From NCBI GenBank assembly GCA_045588325.1, contig JAZNEA010000036.1, forward strand, positions 1 to 21,043: 21,043 nt of DNA, read 5' to 3'. The position numbers and the translations under genes were made by a program. The DNA comes from RGIG7378 sp045588325. Its GTDB lineage: Bacteria; Bacillota; Clostridia; RGIG7378. Under the pieces are notes generated by a model. The model was given only the letters and a program-made list of their open reading frames with translations, was not told where the DNA came from and ran no database searches. Of this stretch, positions 1-6,425 are shown in pieces (position 1 is the stretch's first letter; the number at the start of each line of letters is the position of its first letter).

Positions 1-2
1 CC

Positions 3-401
3 TACGATTATGCAGAGTTTGATGCACAGATTGCATCTTTGAACTCTAAGATCGCAGAGTTGACTCAGCAACTGGATAGATACAGAGAACTGGAGTCTAC
101 TATGCAGCAGACTTTATCTATGGCCCAGAGCACAGCTGAGCAGGTTCGCAAGAACGCCGAGGCCAAGGCTTCCAACATAATAGTCGAGGCAGAGAATAAG
201 GCCAGAGCTATTGTTGATTCTGCCAACAATATGTCCTTGCAAATTAAATATGACATGGATTCCTATAAGCGTCAGGCTTACTTGTACAAGAACAAGATGC
301 TTTCCATGTTAAAAACACAGATTGACCTATTGCAAGAAGTGGATTCCGATGGTACAATTACCGACGGCTCTGAGGGAGAGGTTAAGGCTCTTGAGGAGTG
401 A
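3..401 (+). CDS. DivIVA-family coiled-coil protein, 3' part (5' end outside the window)
   Basis: The reading frame is open from the left edge, so this is the C-terminal part of a longer protein. The visible 132 residues are almost entirely heptad-patterned coiled coil. The stretch around YRELESTMQQTLSMAQSTAE, followed by repeated Ala/Glu-rich AEAKASNIIVEAENKARAIV, is the hallmark of the DivIVA/GpsB-like central coiled coil. The tail after about residue 115 is acidic. DivIVA proteins bind curved membrane at poles and septa and recruit division or growth machinery; that role is family knowledge, not shown here. The N-terminal membrane-binding domain, which would settle the assignment, lies upstream. 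An internal TTG at 39 is an unlikely start because the coiled coil continues upstream of it in frame. A tRNA gene follows 36 nt after the stop. Confidence 0.8.
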   Translation, partial: YDYAEFDAQIASLNSKIAELTQQLDRYRELESTMQQTLSMAQSTAEQVRKNAEAKASNIIVEAENKARAIVDSANNMSLQIKYDMDSYKRQAYLYKNKMLSMLKTQIDLLQEVDSDGTITDGSEGEVKALEE

Positions 402-437
402 GTTGTGATAGTTCCTTCGACTATCCACTCAAATAAT

Positions 438-513
438 GGCCGTATAGCTCAGCAGGTAGAGCGCCACGTTGACATCGTGGAGGTCACAGATTCGAGCTCT
501 GTTACGACCACCA
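438..513 (+). tRNA. tRNA-Val (anticodon GAC), CCA encoded
   Basis: The 76-nt cloverleaf folds cleanly. The acceptor 5' arm is 438-444 and the 3' arm 503-509. The D stem is GCTC/GAGC (447-450/459-462), and the anticodon stem CCACG/CGTGG encloses the loop TTGACAT with anticodon GAC at 471-473. A 5-nt variable loop follows, then T stem ACAGA/TCTGT with loop TTCGAGC. The discriminator is A510, followed by genomic CCA at 511-513. GAC reads valine GUC and GUU codons. One acceptor pair is broken: C440 faces A507 (position 3:70). It lies 36 nt after the divIVA-like gene and is directly followed by a terminator, so it may be read from the upstream transcript. Confidence 0.95.
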
Positions 514-543
514 ACCCCCTGGATTTTCCGGGGGTTTTGTTTT
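514..543 (+). terminator. Rho-independent terminator after tRNA-Val
   Basis: A CCCCC/GGGGG stem, extended by outer A-T pairs and an inner GGA/TCC with a small bulge, closes on a T-rich loop and is followed by TTTTGTTTT. It begins at the last base of the tRNA CCA, so it ends the divIVA-like/tRNA transcript and separates it from the rpsB promoter just downstream. Confidence 0.88.
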
Positions 544-552
544 AAATACATG

Positions 553-582
553 TTGCATTTAATATATTCTCTATGCTATAAT
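553..582 (+). promoter_or_regulatory. Housekeeping sigma promoter for rpsB
   Basis: TTGCAT at 553-558 and a perfect TATAAT at 577-582 are separated by 18 nt. The -10 is preceded by TGC, an extended -10 element. Transcription would start near 589, giving an rpsB leader of about 105 nt. The site sits immediately after the tRNA terminator, as expected for the head promoter of the rpsB operon. The assignment is by consensus match only. Confidence 0.75.
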
Positions 583-589
583 CTCCATT

Positions 590-693
590 TGGTAAAACAC
601 ACTTATCTTGACTTGCACTTCTGTTGCGATATTTCGTCGGAGCGCTGGGCTGAGAGATAAGGAGGATTAACAAATTTTTAGGAGGTCATTTAA
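590..693 (+). promoter_or_regulatory. rpsB 5' leader with two Shine-Dalgarno-like sites
   Basis: This leader of about 104 nt carries AGGAGG twice, at 660-665 and at 680-685. The second is spaced correctly for the rpsB ATG at 694. No ATG, GTG or TTG follows the first at a usable distance, so it does not serve an obvious leader peptide. The S2 mRNA leader is autoregulated by S2 in several bacteria; whether this one is regulated that way is inference. No known riboswitch core could be recognised. Confidence 0.4.
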
Positions 694-1464
694 ATGGCAG
701 TAATTTCAATGAAGCAGCTGTTAGAGGCTGGTGTACATTTTGGTCACCACACAAGACGCTGGAACCCTAAGATGGGTGAGTACATCTTCACAGAGCGTAA
801 TGGTATTTATATCATCGACCTGCAGAAGACAGTTAAGAAGTGCGATGAGGCTTACAACTTCATCAGAGAGATTTCCGCAAGCGGAAAGGACATCATCTTT
901 GTAGGCACAAAGAAGCAGGCTCAGGATTCCATTAAGGAAGAGGCAGAGCGTTGCGGTATGTACTATGTTTGCAACAGATGGCTTGGCGGTATGCTCACTA
1001 ACTTCAAGACAATCAAGTCCAGAATTGATTACCTTAAGAACATCGATAAGATGATCGAGTCCGGCGAGATTAACGCTCTTCCCAAGAAGGAGATTGTTAA
1101 GCTCATGAAGGAGAAGGAGAACCTTGAGAAGAACCTTGGTGGTATCAAGGAGATGAAGTCTCTTCCTGGTGCTATGTTCGTTGTAGACTCCCGCAAGGAG
1201 CACAACGCAGTTCTTGAGGCACGTAAGCTCGGTATTCCGATTATTGGTATTGTTGATACAAACTGCGATCCCGATGAGATTGACTACGTAATCCCTGGTA
1301 ACGACGACGCAATCAGAGCTGTTAAGCTTATCACAGCCAGAATGGCTGATGCTGTTCTCGAGGGTAAGCAGGGTGAGTCCTATGCTGCACCTGTTGAGGA
1401 GACAGCTGAGGTTACAGAGGATGCCGTTGCAGAGACAGTTGAGACAGTTGTTGAGGACAACTAA
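694..1464 (+). CDS. rpsB: 30S ribosomal protein S2
   Basis: The protein has 256 residues, in the normal range for bacterial S2. The N-terminal MKQLLEAGVHFGHHTRRWNP, the RNGIYIIDLQKT segment, FVGTKKQAQD, NRWLGGMLTNFKTI and LPGAMFVVDSRKEHNAVLEA are diagnostic S2 blocks in the right order. S2 binds the head/platform side of the 30S subunit late in assembly and is needed for S1 docking. After about residue 230 there is a very acidic, low-complexity tail rich in Glu, Val and Thr. The ATG is set by AGGAGG eight bases upstream. It is the first gene after the 553-582 promoter and is followed 29 nt later by tsf, the widely conserved pairing. Confidence 0.98.
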   Translation: MAVISMKQLLEAGVHFGHHTRRWNPKMGEYIFTERNGIYIIDLQKTVKKCDEAYNFIREISASGKDIIFVGTKKQAQDSIKEEAERCGMYYVCNRWLGGMLTNFKTIKSRIDYLKNIDKMIESGEINALPKKEIVKLMKEKENLEKNLGGIKEMKSLPGAMFVVDSRKEHNAVLEARKLGIPIIGIVDTNCDPDEIDYVIPGNDDAIRAVKLITARMADAVLEGKQGESYAAPVEETAEVTEDAVAETVETVVEDN

Positions 1465-1493
1465 TCACCATATTTTACAGAGGAGTAACTACT

Positions 1494-2141
1494 ATGGAAA
1501 TTACAGCAAGCTTAGTTAAAGAGCTCAGAGAGCTTACAGGTGTTGGTATGATGGAGTGCAAGAAGGCACTTGTTCACACCGATGGTGATATTGATAAGGC
1601 TATTGACTATCTCAGAGAGACAGGCGTTGCAAAGGCAGCTAAGAAGGCCGGCAGAATTGCTTCTGAGGGTATCGTAGAGTGCTACGTTCACATGGGTGGC
1701 AAGATTGGCGTTATGGTTGAGGTTAACTGCGAGACTGACTTTGCAGCTCAGAACGCTGATTTTAAGGCTTTTGCAAAGGATCTTGCTATGCAGATCGCAG
1801 CAAATAAGCCTGAGTATGTAAAGGTTGAGGAGATCCCCGCTTCTGTTATCGAGCATGAGACTGAGATTGTTCGTCAGCAGGCTATCAACGAGGGTAAGAA
1901 TCCTAACTTCCTTGATAGGATCATCGAGGGCAGACTTAAGAAGTTCTATGAGGATACAGTTCTCCTGAACCAGCAGTTCATCAAGGATGACAGCATGACC
2001 GTTCAGGATAAGCTTACACAGCTCATTCAGAAGATCGGTGAGAACATCTCCATTCGTCGTTTCGTTAGATACGAGAGAGGCGAGGGTCTTGAGAAGAAGG
2101 TTGACAACTTTGTAGAAGAGGTTATGAACCAGATTAAGTAA
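1494..2141 (+). CDS. tsf: Translation elongation factor Ts (short form)
   Basis: EF-Ts recycles EF-Tu by displacing GDP. The N-terminal UBA-like domain is clear (ITASLVKELRELTGVGMMEC, then KKAL and DYLRETG), followed by the hallmark core sequence VNCETDFAAQN and later KIGENISIRRFVRYE. At 215 residues it is clearly shorter than the roughly 280-300 of E. coli or Bacillus EF-Ts. There is room for only one core subdomain, as in the short EF-Ts of Thermus and Thermotoga. The start is placed by GAGGAG just upstream (AGAGGAGTAACTACTATG). It is cotranscribed with rpsB, and a terminator-like hairpin 12 nt after the stop separates the pair from pyrH. Confidence 0.97.
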   Translation: MEITASLVKELRELTGVGMMECKKALVHTDGDIDKAIDYLRETGVAKAAKKAGRIASEGIVECYVHMGGKIGVMVEVNCETDFAAQNADFKAFAKDLAMQIAANKPEYVKVEEIPASVIEHETEIVRQQAINEGKNPNFLDRIIEGRLKKFYEDTVLLNQQFIKDDSMTVQDKLTQLIQKIGENISIRRFVRYERGEGLEKKVDNFVEEVMNQIK

Positions 2142-2152
2142 TCCGCACTAGT

Positions 2153-2181
2153 GGGGGACACATTGTTGTCCCCCTTTTTTT
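2153..2181 (+). terminator. Terminator or attenuator between tsf and pyrH
   Basis: A perfect 8-bp stem GGGGGACA/TGTCCCCC with a 6-nt loop (CATTGT) is followed by seven T. This is a canonical intrinsic terminator. Only 11 nt separate the last T from the pyrH ATG, so the pyrH ribosome binding site abuts it. Unless pyrH has a promoter inside tsf, readthrough must supply pyrH and the genes behind it. The hairpin would then set the ratio of the abundant rpsB-tsf message to the rest. Confidence 0.85.
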
Positions 2182-2192
2182 GAGGTAAAAGT

Positions 2193-2888
2193 ATGTATAA
2201 GAGAGTTTTAATCAAAGTAAGTGGTGAAGCATTGTCCGGCACAAAGGGCTATGGCCTTGATACAGCTGCAATTAACGTTGTAGCAGAACAGCTTTGCAAG
2301 ATTTCTGACCTTGGAGTTGAGTTAGCTGTTGTTGTTGGTGGTGGCAACTTCTGGCGCGGTCGTGATTGCAAGATTGAGGACAGAGTTACATCCGATTATA
2401 TCGGCATGTTAGGAACAGCCATGAATGCATTGGCACTTTCAGATGCAGTAAAATCCCTTGGCCACAAGTGTGATGTCATGTCCGCTCTTGATCTTCATGA
2501 GGTTGCTGATACTTTTGACACAAGAAATGCTCGTCAAAAGCTTTCCGATAAGCATATTGTAATCTTTGCCTGTGGAACAGGACATCCTTTCTTTTCTACA
2601 GACACCGGCGCAGCTCTGAGAGCAATCGAAATTGGAGCTGAGGCAATCCTTATGGGCAAGGCGATCGACGCAGTATATGACAGCGATCCTAAGAAGAATC
2701 CTGATGCTAAGATTATCGAAAACCCCACCTTAAACGATATTATAACTAAGAATCTCCAGATAATGGACACAGCTGCTGCTGCTCTCTGTCTGCAGCATAA
2801 TATGCCCATCGTATTTTTCCCTGCAAACGATGCCTGCAACATGTCAGAATTGGTAGCAGGAAACATCCAGGGACTTATCATCAAATAA
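2193..2888 (+). CDS. pyrH: UMP kinase (uridylate kinase)
   Basis: The enzyme phosphorylates UMP to UDP with ATP in pyrimidine nucleotide synthesis. It is a 231-residue member of the amino acid kinase fold, close to the usual bacterial size of about 240. Recognisable blocks are KVSGEALSG at the N terminus, VVVGGGNFWRGRD, then GTGHPFFSTDTGAALRAIEI and EAILMGKAIDAVYDSDPKKN, which form the UMP and ATP sites and the DSDP-type kinase signature. The start is the ATG after TGAGGTAAAAGT. It sits in its conserved place between tsf and frr, flanked on both sides by hairpins. Confidence 0.97.
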   Translation: MYKRVLIKVSGEALSGTKGYGLDTAAINVVAEQLCKISDLGVELAVVVGGGNFWRGRDCKIEDRVTSDYIGMLGTAMNALALSDAVKSLGHKCDVMSALDLHEVADTFDTRNARQKLSDKHIVIFACGTGHPFFSTDTGAALRAIEIGAEAILMGKAIDAVYDSDPKKNPDAKIIENPTLNDIITKNLQIMDTAAAALCLQHNMPIVFFPANDACNMSELVAGNIQGLIIK

Positions 2889-2922
2889 GGTTTTTAGTTA
2901 ATTAAAATGTGGAAATAATGGG

Positions 2923-2962
2923 AACAAAGTGATATAGTTAATCTATATCACTTTGTTGTTTT
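2923..2962 (+). terminator. AT-rich perfect hairpin between pyrH and frr, possible weak terminator
   Basis: Arms 2923-2937 and 2943-2957 form a perfect 15-bp inverted repeat with loop TTAAT, followed by GTTTT. The stem has only four G-C pairs, so it is long but weak in GC. The frr ribosome binding site AAGGAGG begins one base after the last T. It could act as a weak attenuator, a processing or stability element, or a bound-protein site; the sequence does not distinguish these. Confidence 0.55.
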
Positions 2963-2974
2963 AAGGAGGCTATT

Positions 2975-3532
2975 ATGGCTAGAGAAGAATACAAGACAAT
3001 GACTAACAAGATGGACAAGATCCTCAGCAATTTTAAGGAGCACCTTTCCACCATTCGTGCCGGAAGAGCCAATCCCGATGTTCTTAAGAACGTTAATATA
3101 GACTACTATGGATCTCCAGCACCTATTTCTACTGTTGCCAGCATTTCTGTTCCAGAGGCAAGAGTTATCCTCATTCAGCCCTGGGAGGCAAGACTTGTTA
3201 ACGATATCACCAAGGCAATCCAAAAGTCTGATATTGGTATCAACCCCAGCAATGATGGCAAGTGCATCAGACTTGTTTTTCCACCACTCACAGAGGATCG
3301 CCGTAAGGATCTGACCAAGGAAGTTCGCAAGGAGTCCGAGGACATTAAGGTTCAGCTTCGTAACGTTCGCCGCGATACCCTGGACGAGCTTAAGAAGATG
3401 GAAAAGAAGAGCGAGATTACAGAGGATGATCTCAAAACTGCAGAGAAGGATGTACAGAAGCTTCTGGACAAGTATGTCGAGCAGGCAGAGGCCATCGTTA
3501 GCGCCAAGATCAATGAAATCATGGAGCTGTAA
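2975..3532 (+). CDS. frr: Ribosome recycling factor
   Basis: RRF, acting with EF-G, splits post-termination 70S ribosomes. The 185-residue length is exactly that of the family. Diagnostic stretches are FKEHLSTIRAGRANPDVL near the N terminus, DYYGSPAPISTVASISVPEA of the globular domain, and PPLTEDRRKDLTKEVRKESE followed by VRNVRRD-type helices of the long bundle. The start is an ATG with an ideal AAGGAGG six bases upstream. Its 3' end overlaps the putative start of a small ORF that leads into uppS. Confidence 0.98.
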   Translation: MAREEYKTMTNKMDKILSNFKEHLSTIRAGRANPDVLKNVNIDYYGSPAPISTVASISVPEARVILIQPWEARLVNDITKAIQKSDIGINPSNDGKCIRLVFPPLTEDRRKDLTKEVRKESEDIKVQLRNVRRDTLDELKKMEKKSEITEDDLKTAEKDVQKLLDKYVEQAEAIVSAKINEIMEL

Positions 3533-3725
3533 TAGAGATTTTTCCTATTCCGGATATAGATTATCACAGGTTAAGCAGATTTTCTCTGACCTTGGTCATA
3601 ACTATGTAATCCGTAAGGAAACATCTCCACGATATACCGATTTTGAACCATGTGATTTGAGTAGAGTAGCATATACAGAACAATGTCAGGACACTCACAT
3701 CATTTATGTCTCTGAACTACAATGA
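3513..3725 (+). CDS. Small PASTA-like protein between frr and uppS, function unknown
   Basis: This 70-residue frame starts at an ATG overlapping the last 20 nt of frr and ends in ATGA, sharing four bases with the uppS start. Its frame fills the otherwise empty 189 bp between frr and uppS without a stop. The layout GYRLSQVKQIFSDLGHNYVI, then KETSPR, then RVAYTEQ and a final IIYVSEL has the helix-plus-strands rhythm of PASTA-like domains (a helix reading GYxLxxVxxxL, then short strands). There is no transmembrane segment, so it would be a free cytoplasmic single domain. The start is weak: no good Shine-Dalgarno precedes ATG 3513 and no other ATG, GTG or TTG lies further in, so translation may depend on coupling to frr. 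The PASTA relation is inference from pattern only. Confidence 0.6.
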   Translation: MKSWSCNRDFSYSGYRLSQVKQIFSDLGHNYVIRKETSPRYTDFEPCDLSRVAYTEQCQDTHIIYVSELQ

Positions 3726-4429
3726 GCGAAGTTTTTGTACCAACACATATTGCAATAATCCCCGATGGCAACGGCCGTTGGGCACGGAGTAAAGGAATGC
3801 CTCGCACCTATGGACACAAGGTAGGTGCCGAGGTTTTTCGTCGTATTGTCAAATACGCTGCCAGCATTTCTGTTAAGTATTTATCCTTTTACGCATTTTC
3901 AACGGAGAATTGGCGTCGTTCTGACGAGGAGGTAAATGGACTCATGACTCTCCTTGGCAATTATCTCGTTTCTTCTGTTGACGAATTGGACAAATTAGGG
4001 ATACGCCTTACATTTTCCGGCAGGAGAGACGAACTATCTCCTGACTTCCTTGCCAAAATTGACAATCTGGTTAAATACACTTCATCTAATACTGGTATGG
4101 TATGCAACATAGCACTTAACTATGGTGGCAGAGATGAGATAGTACATTCTGTCAAATACCTGGCCAAGATGGTAGCTGATGGCATGATTTCACCTGACGA
4201 CATCAACGAGGAGATGATTTCTAATCACCTCTTTAATCCCGATATTCCAGATCCTGATCTCATTATCCGTACCAGTGGCGAGCTACGTACAAGTAACTTT
4301 TTATTGTGGGAGAGTGCCTACTCTGAACTATACTTTACCGATGTCCTCTGGCCAGAATTTTCCAACAATGACTTGGACAAGGCCATAGCTGAATATAATA
4401 GCAGACATCGTAGATTTGGAGGAGTTTAA
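3722..4429 (+). CDS. uppS: Isoprenyl (undecaprenyl diphosphate) synthase
   Basis: The enzyme extends farnesyl diphosphate with isopentenyl diphosphate to the C55 lipid carrier of cell-wall synthesis. At 235 residues it is of family length. The catalytic loop IIPDGNGRWA contains the essential Asp (D15) and is followed by GHKVGAEVFRR and LSFYAFSTENWRRS. The C-terminal signature IRTSGELRTSNFLLWESAYS plus ELYFTDVLWPEF supplies the conserved arginines for diphosphate binding. The residue before the catalytic Asp is Pro where E. coli UppS has Met. The start overlaps the small upstream ORF by four bases (ATGA), and the stop overlaps the cdsA ATG by one base, so the genes are translationally coupled. 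Confidence 0.96.
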   Translation: MSEVFVPTHIAIIPDGNGRWARSKGMPRTYGHKVGAEVFRRIVKYAASISVKYLSFYAFSTENWRRSDEEVNGLMTLLGNYLVSSVDELDKLGIRLTFSGRRDELSPDFLAKIDNLVKYTSSNTGMVCNIALNYGGRDEIVHSVKYLAKMVADGMISPDDINEEMISNHLFNPDIPDPDLIIRTSGELRTSNFLLWESAYSELYFTDVLWPEFSNNDLDKAIAEYNSRHRRFGGV

Positions 4430-5262
4430 TGAAAACCAGGATTATTACAGCAATAATTAGTTTCCTGCTTTTGCTTGCTCTGCTGATTTTGGGAGGGCAG
4501 GCGCTTTTACTGATGGTTTGGGCAGCAACTATCCTGGCAATGTATGAGTTTTTCCACGCCATGGAAAAGGGTGGTAAGCATCCAATCAAATTTGTAGGAT
4601 ACTGCGCCACAATTATGTTCCCAATTTTTGGAATTAATGAGTTTTTCCCTAAGTTTTATGATGCTAACAGCAACATAATCTGGGGAGCTATTATACTAGT
4701 TGGCGTATTTGAGCTATACGTCATGTATGGACTATGTGTCCTAAAGTCTGACAACTACACATTTGACGATGTAGCACATACTGTGTTTTCGATTCTCTAT
4801 GTGTGCGTACCAATGTTCATGATTTTGCCTATCTATTATGGCGACCATGGAAAGCTTTTGATTTGGATTCTCCTCATCATTGCCTGGGGTACAGATATCT
4901 CAGCATATTTTGTTGGCGTATTCTTTGGTAAACACAAGATTATGCCTCGCCTTAGCCCCAAAAAGACATGGGAGGGTTTCTTTGGCGGACTTGCAGGCTC
5001 TACAATTCTGATGACTGTTTATGGCATTCTGATTTCTAATAGGTTTGAGACCTTTGATTGGTGGGTTTATTCTATTTTAGGGTTAGTACTCAGTCTTGTA
5101 GCACAGTTTGGAGATTGGTTTGCCTCCAGCATTAAGCGTAAGGTTAATATTAAGGATTTTGGAAATATTCTTCCAGGTCATGGAGGTTTTATCGACAGGT
5201 TTGATAGCATTATATTTATCATTCCCTTGGTTTACATCTTTACAATATTCTTTAACGGGTAA
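4429..5262 (+). CDS. cdsA: Phosphatidate cytidylyltransferase (CDP-diglyceride synthase)
   Basis: CdsA converts phosphatidic acid and CTP to CDP-diacylglycerol, the branch point of phospholipid synthesis, in the membrane. The 277-residue protein is largely hydrophobic with about eight predicted membrane segments starting at residue 6. The family signatures are intact: LSPKKTWEGFFGGLAGS in the middle and, near the C terminus, GDWFASSIKRKVNIKDFGN followed by LPGHGGFIDRFDS with the metal- and substrate-binding Asp residues. The start ATG overlaps the uppS stop (TAATG) and is served by GGAGGAG inside uppS. dxr follows 5 nt after the stop. Confidence 0.97.
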   Translation: MKTRIITAIISFLLLLALLILGGQALLLMVWAATILAMYEFFHAMEKGGKHPIKFVGYCATIMFPIFGINEFFPKFYDANSNIIWGAIILVGVFELYVMYGLCVLKSDNYTFDDVAHTVFSILYVCVPMFMILPIYYGDHGKLLIWILLIIAWGTDISAYFVGVFFGKHKIMPRLSPKKTWEGFFGGLAGSTILMTVYGILISNRFETFDWWVYSILGLVLSLVAQFGDWFASSIKRKVNIKDFGNILPGHGGFIDRFDSIIFIIPLVYIFTIFFNG

Positions 5263-5267
5263 CAAAT

Positions 5268-6425
5268 ATGGTTCATTCAATATCTTTATTAGGCTCAACT
5301 GGATCAATCGGAACTCAGACCTTGGACTGCGCACGCCAATATGGCATTAATGTCGCAGCACTTACTGCCAATAAGGATTACGTTAAACTGGCACAACAGA
5401 TTATAGAATTCAAACCACTCATGGCATGTATTTGCTGTGAGGAATACCTGTCTCCACTTAAGGCACTGCTACCACCAGACTGCACAACAGAGATTCTCAC
5501 AGGACAGCAGGGGATGATTAAGTGTGCAACCGTTGAGAGCGCAGATATTTGCATTACAGCCGTTGTGGGCGCAGCTGGCATCAGACCCACTTACGCCGCT
5601 ATCAAGGCTGGCAAACGCATTGGTTTGGCCAATAAGGAGACACTTGTGGCCGCTGGCACAATTATCATGCAGGAGGCACGCTCCAACAGTGTTGAAATTA
5701 TTCCTGTAGATAGCGAACATTCCGCTATATTCCAATGTCTTATGGGAGAGAATACCAAGGATGTATCTAAGCTTGTCTTAACTGCATCCGGAGGCCCATT
5801 CCGCGGTTTTACTGCAGATGCCCTAACAAATGTCACCCTTGAACAGGCCCTGACTCATCCAAACTGGTCTATGGGCAGCAAAATCACTATAGATTCAGCC
5901 ACCATGATGAACAAAGGGTTTGAGGTAATTGAGGCTGCCCATTTGTTCTCCATGAATGTTAACGATGTTGAGGTCCTGGTACATCCACAGAGCATCGTCC
6001 ACTCCATGGTTAAATTTACAGATGGTTCAATTAAGGCACAACTTGGCGAACCCGATATGCATATTCCAATCCAATTGGCACTAACATATCCAGACAGACT
6101 GCCAACACAGTCACAATATCCCGATTTGACCAAAGGGCCATTGACATTTGAACAACCTGACCTGAACACCTTCCGGTGTCTTGACCTGGCCTTCAAATGC
6201 CATAGGCAAGGTGGTACATCCTGTGCCATATTAAATGCTGCCAACGAGATAGCAGTTGGCGCTTTTTTGCACAGGCGTATTCCATTCACCGGCATTCCTC
6301 AGGTCATAGAGTCCGCATTGGACCATATACCTGCTATGCCAATTATTGATTTGGACACTGTTGAATGTGCTGATTTGCAGGCCAGAGAGTATTCTACACA
6401 ATTTATTAAGGAGCATTTTAATTAA
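5268..6425 (+). CDS. dxr: 1-deoxy-D-xylulose 5-phosphate reductoisomerase
   Basis: Dxr catalyses the committed NADPH-dependent step of the MEP pathway, making 2-C-methyl-D-erythritol 4-phosphate. The 385 residues cover the complete enzyme: nucleotide-binding GSTGSIGTQTLDCA at the N terminus, GLANKETLVAAG, the metal-binding PVDSEHSAIFQC, TASGGPFRG, the flexible-loop region with DSATMMNKGFEVIEAAHLF, HPQSIVHSMV and NAANEIAVGAF. With ispG three genes later, two MEP steps sit beside uppS, which consumes their product. The upstream ribosome binding site is weak, so coupling to cdsA is likely. The stop overlaps the rseP ATG by one base. Confidence 0.97.
   Translation: MVHSISLLGSTGSIGTQTLDCARQYGINVAALTANKDYVKLAQQIIEFKPLMACICCEEYLSPLKALLPPDCTTEILTGQQGMIKCATVESADICITAVVGAAGIRPTYAAIKAGKRIGLANKETLVAAGTIIMQEARSNSVEIIPVDSEHSAIFQCLMGENTKDVSKLVLTASGGPFRGFTADALTNVTLEQALTHPNWSMGSKITIDSATMMNKGFEVIEAAHLFSMNVNDVEVLVHPQSIVHSMVKFTDGSIKAQLGEPDMHIPIQLALTYPDRLPTQSQYPDLTKGPLTFEQPDLNTFRCLDLAFKCHRQGGTSCAILNAANEIAVGAFLHRRIPFTGIPQVIESALDHIPAMPIIDLDTVECADLQAREYSTQFIKEHFN

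Noticed and set aside
407..425. Possible hairpin GATAGT/ACTATC after the DivIVA-like gene
   Set aside because: Only six base pairs and no T run follows, so it is not a credible terminator.
608..634. Second promoter candidate TTGACT with GATATT upstream of rpsB
   Set aside because: Spacing is 15 nt and the -10 is poor; the 553-582 promoter is far better.
469..660. 63-codon plus-strand frame after divIVA-like gene
   Set aside because: It starts inside the tRNA anticodon loop and runs through the terminator and the rpsB promoter; no ribosome binding site and no protein-like pattern.
635..670. CTGAGA-containing stretch in the rpsB leader that recalls a TPP riboswitch
   Set aside because: The other conserved TPP elements and pairing stems are absent, and the downstream gene is a ribosomal protein.
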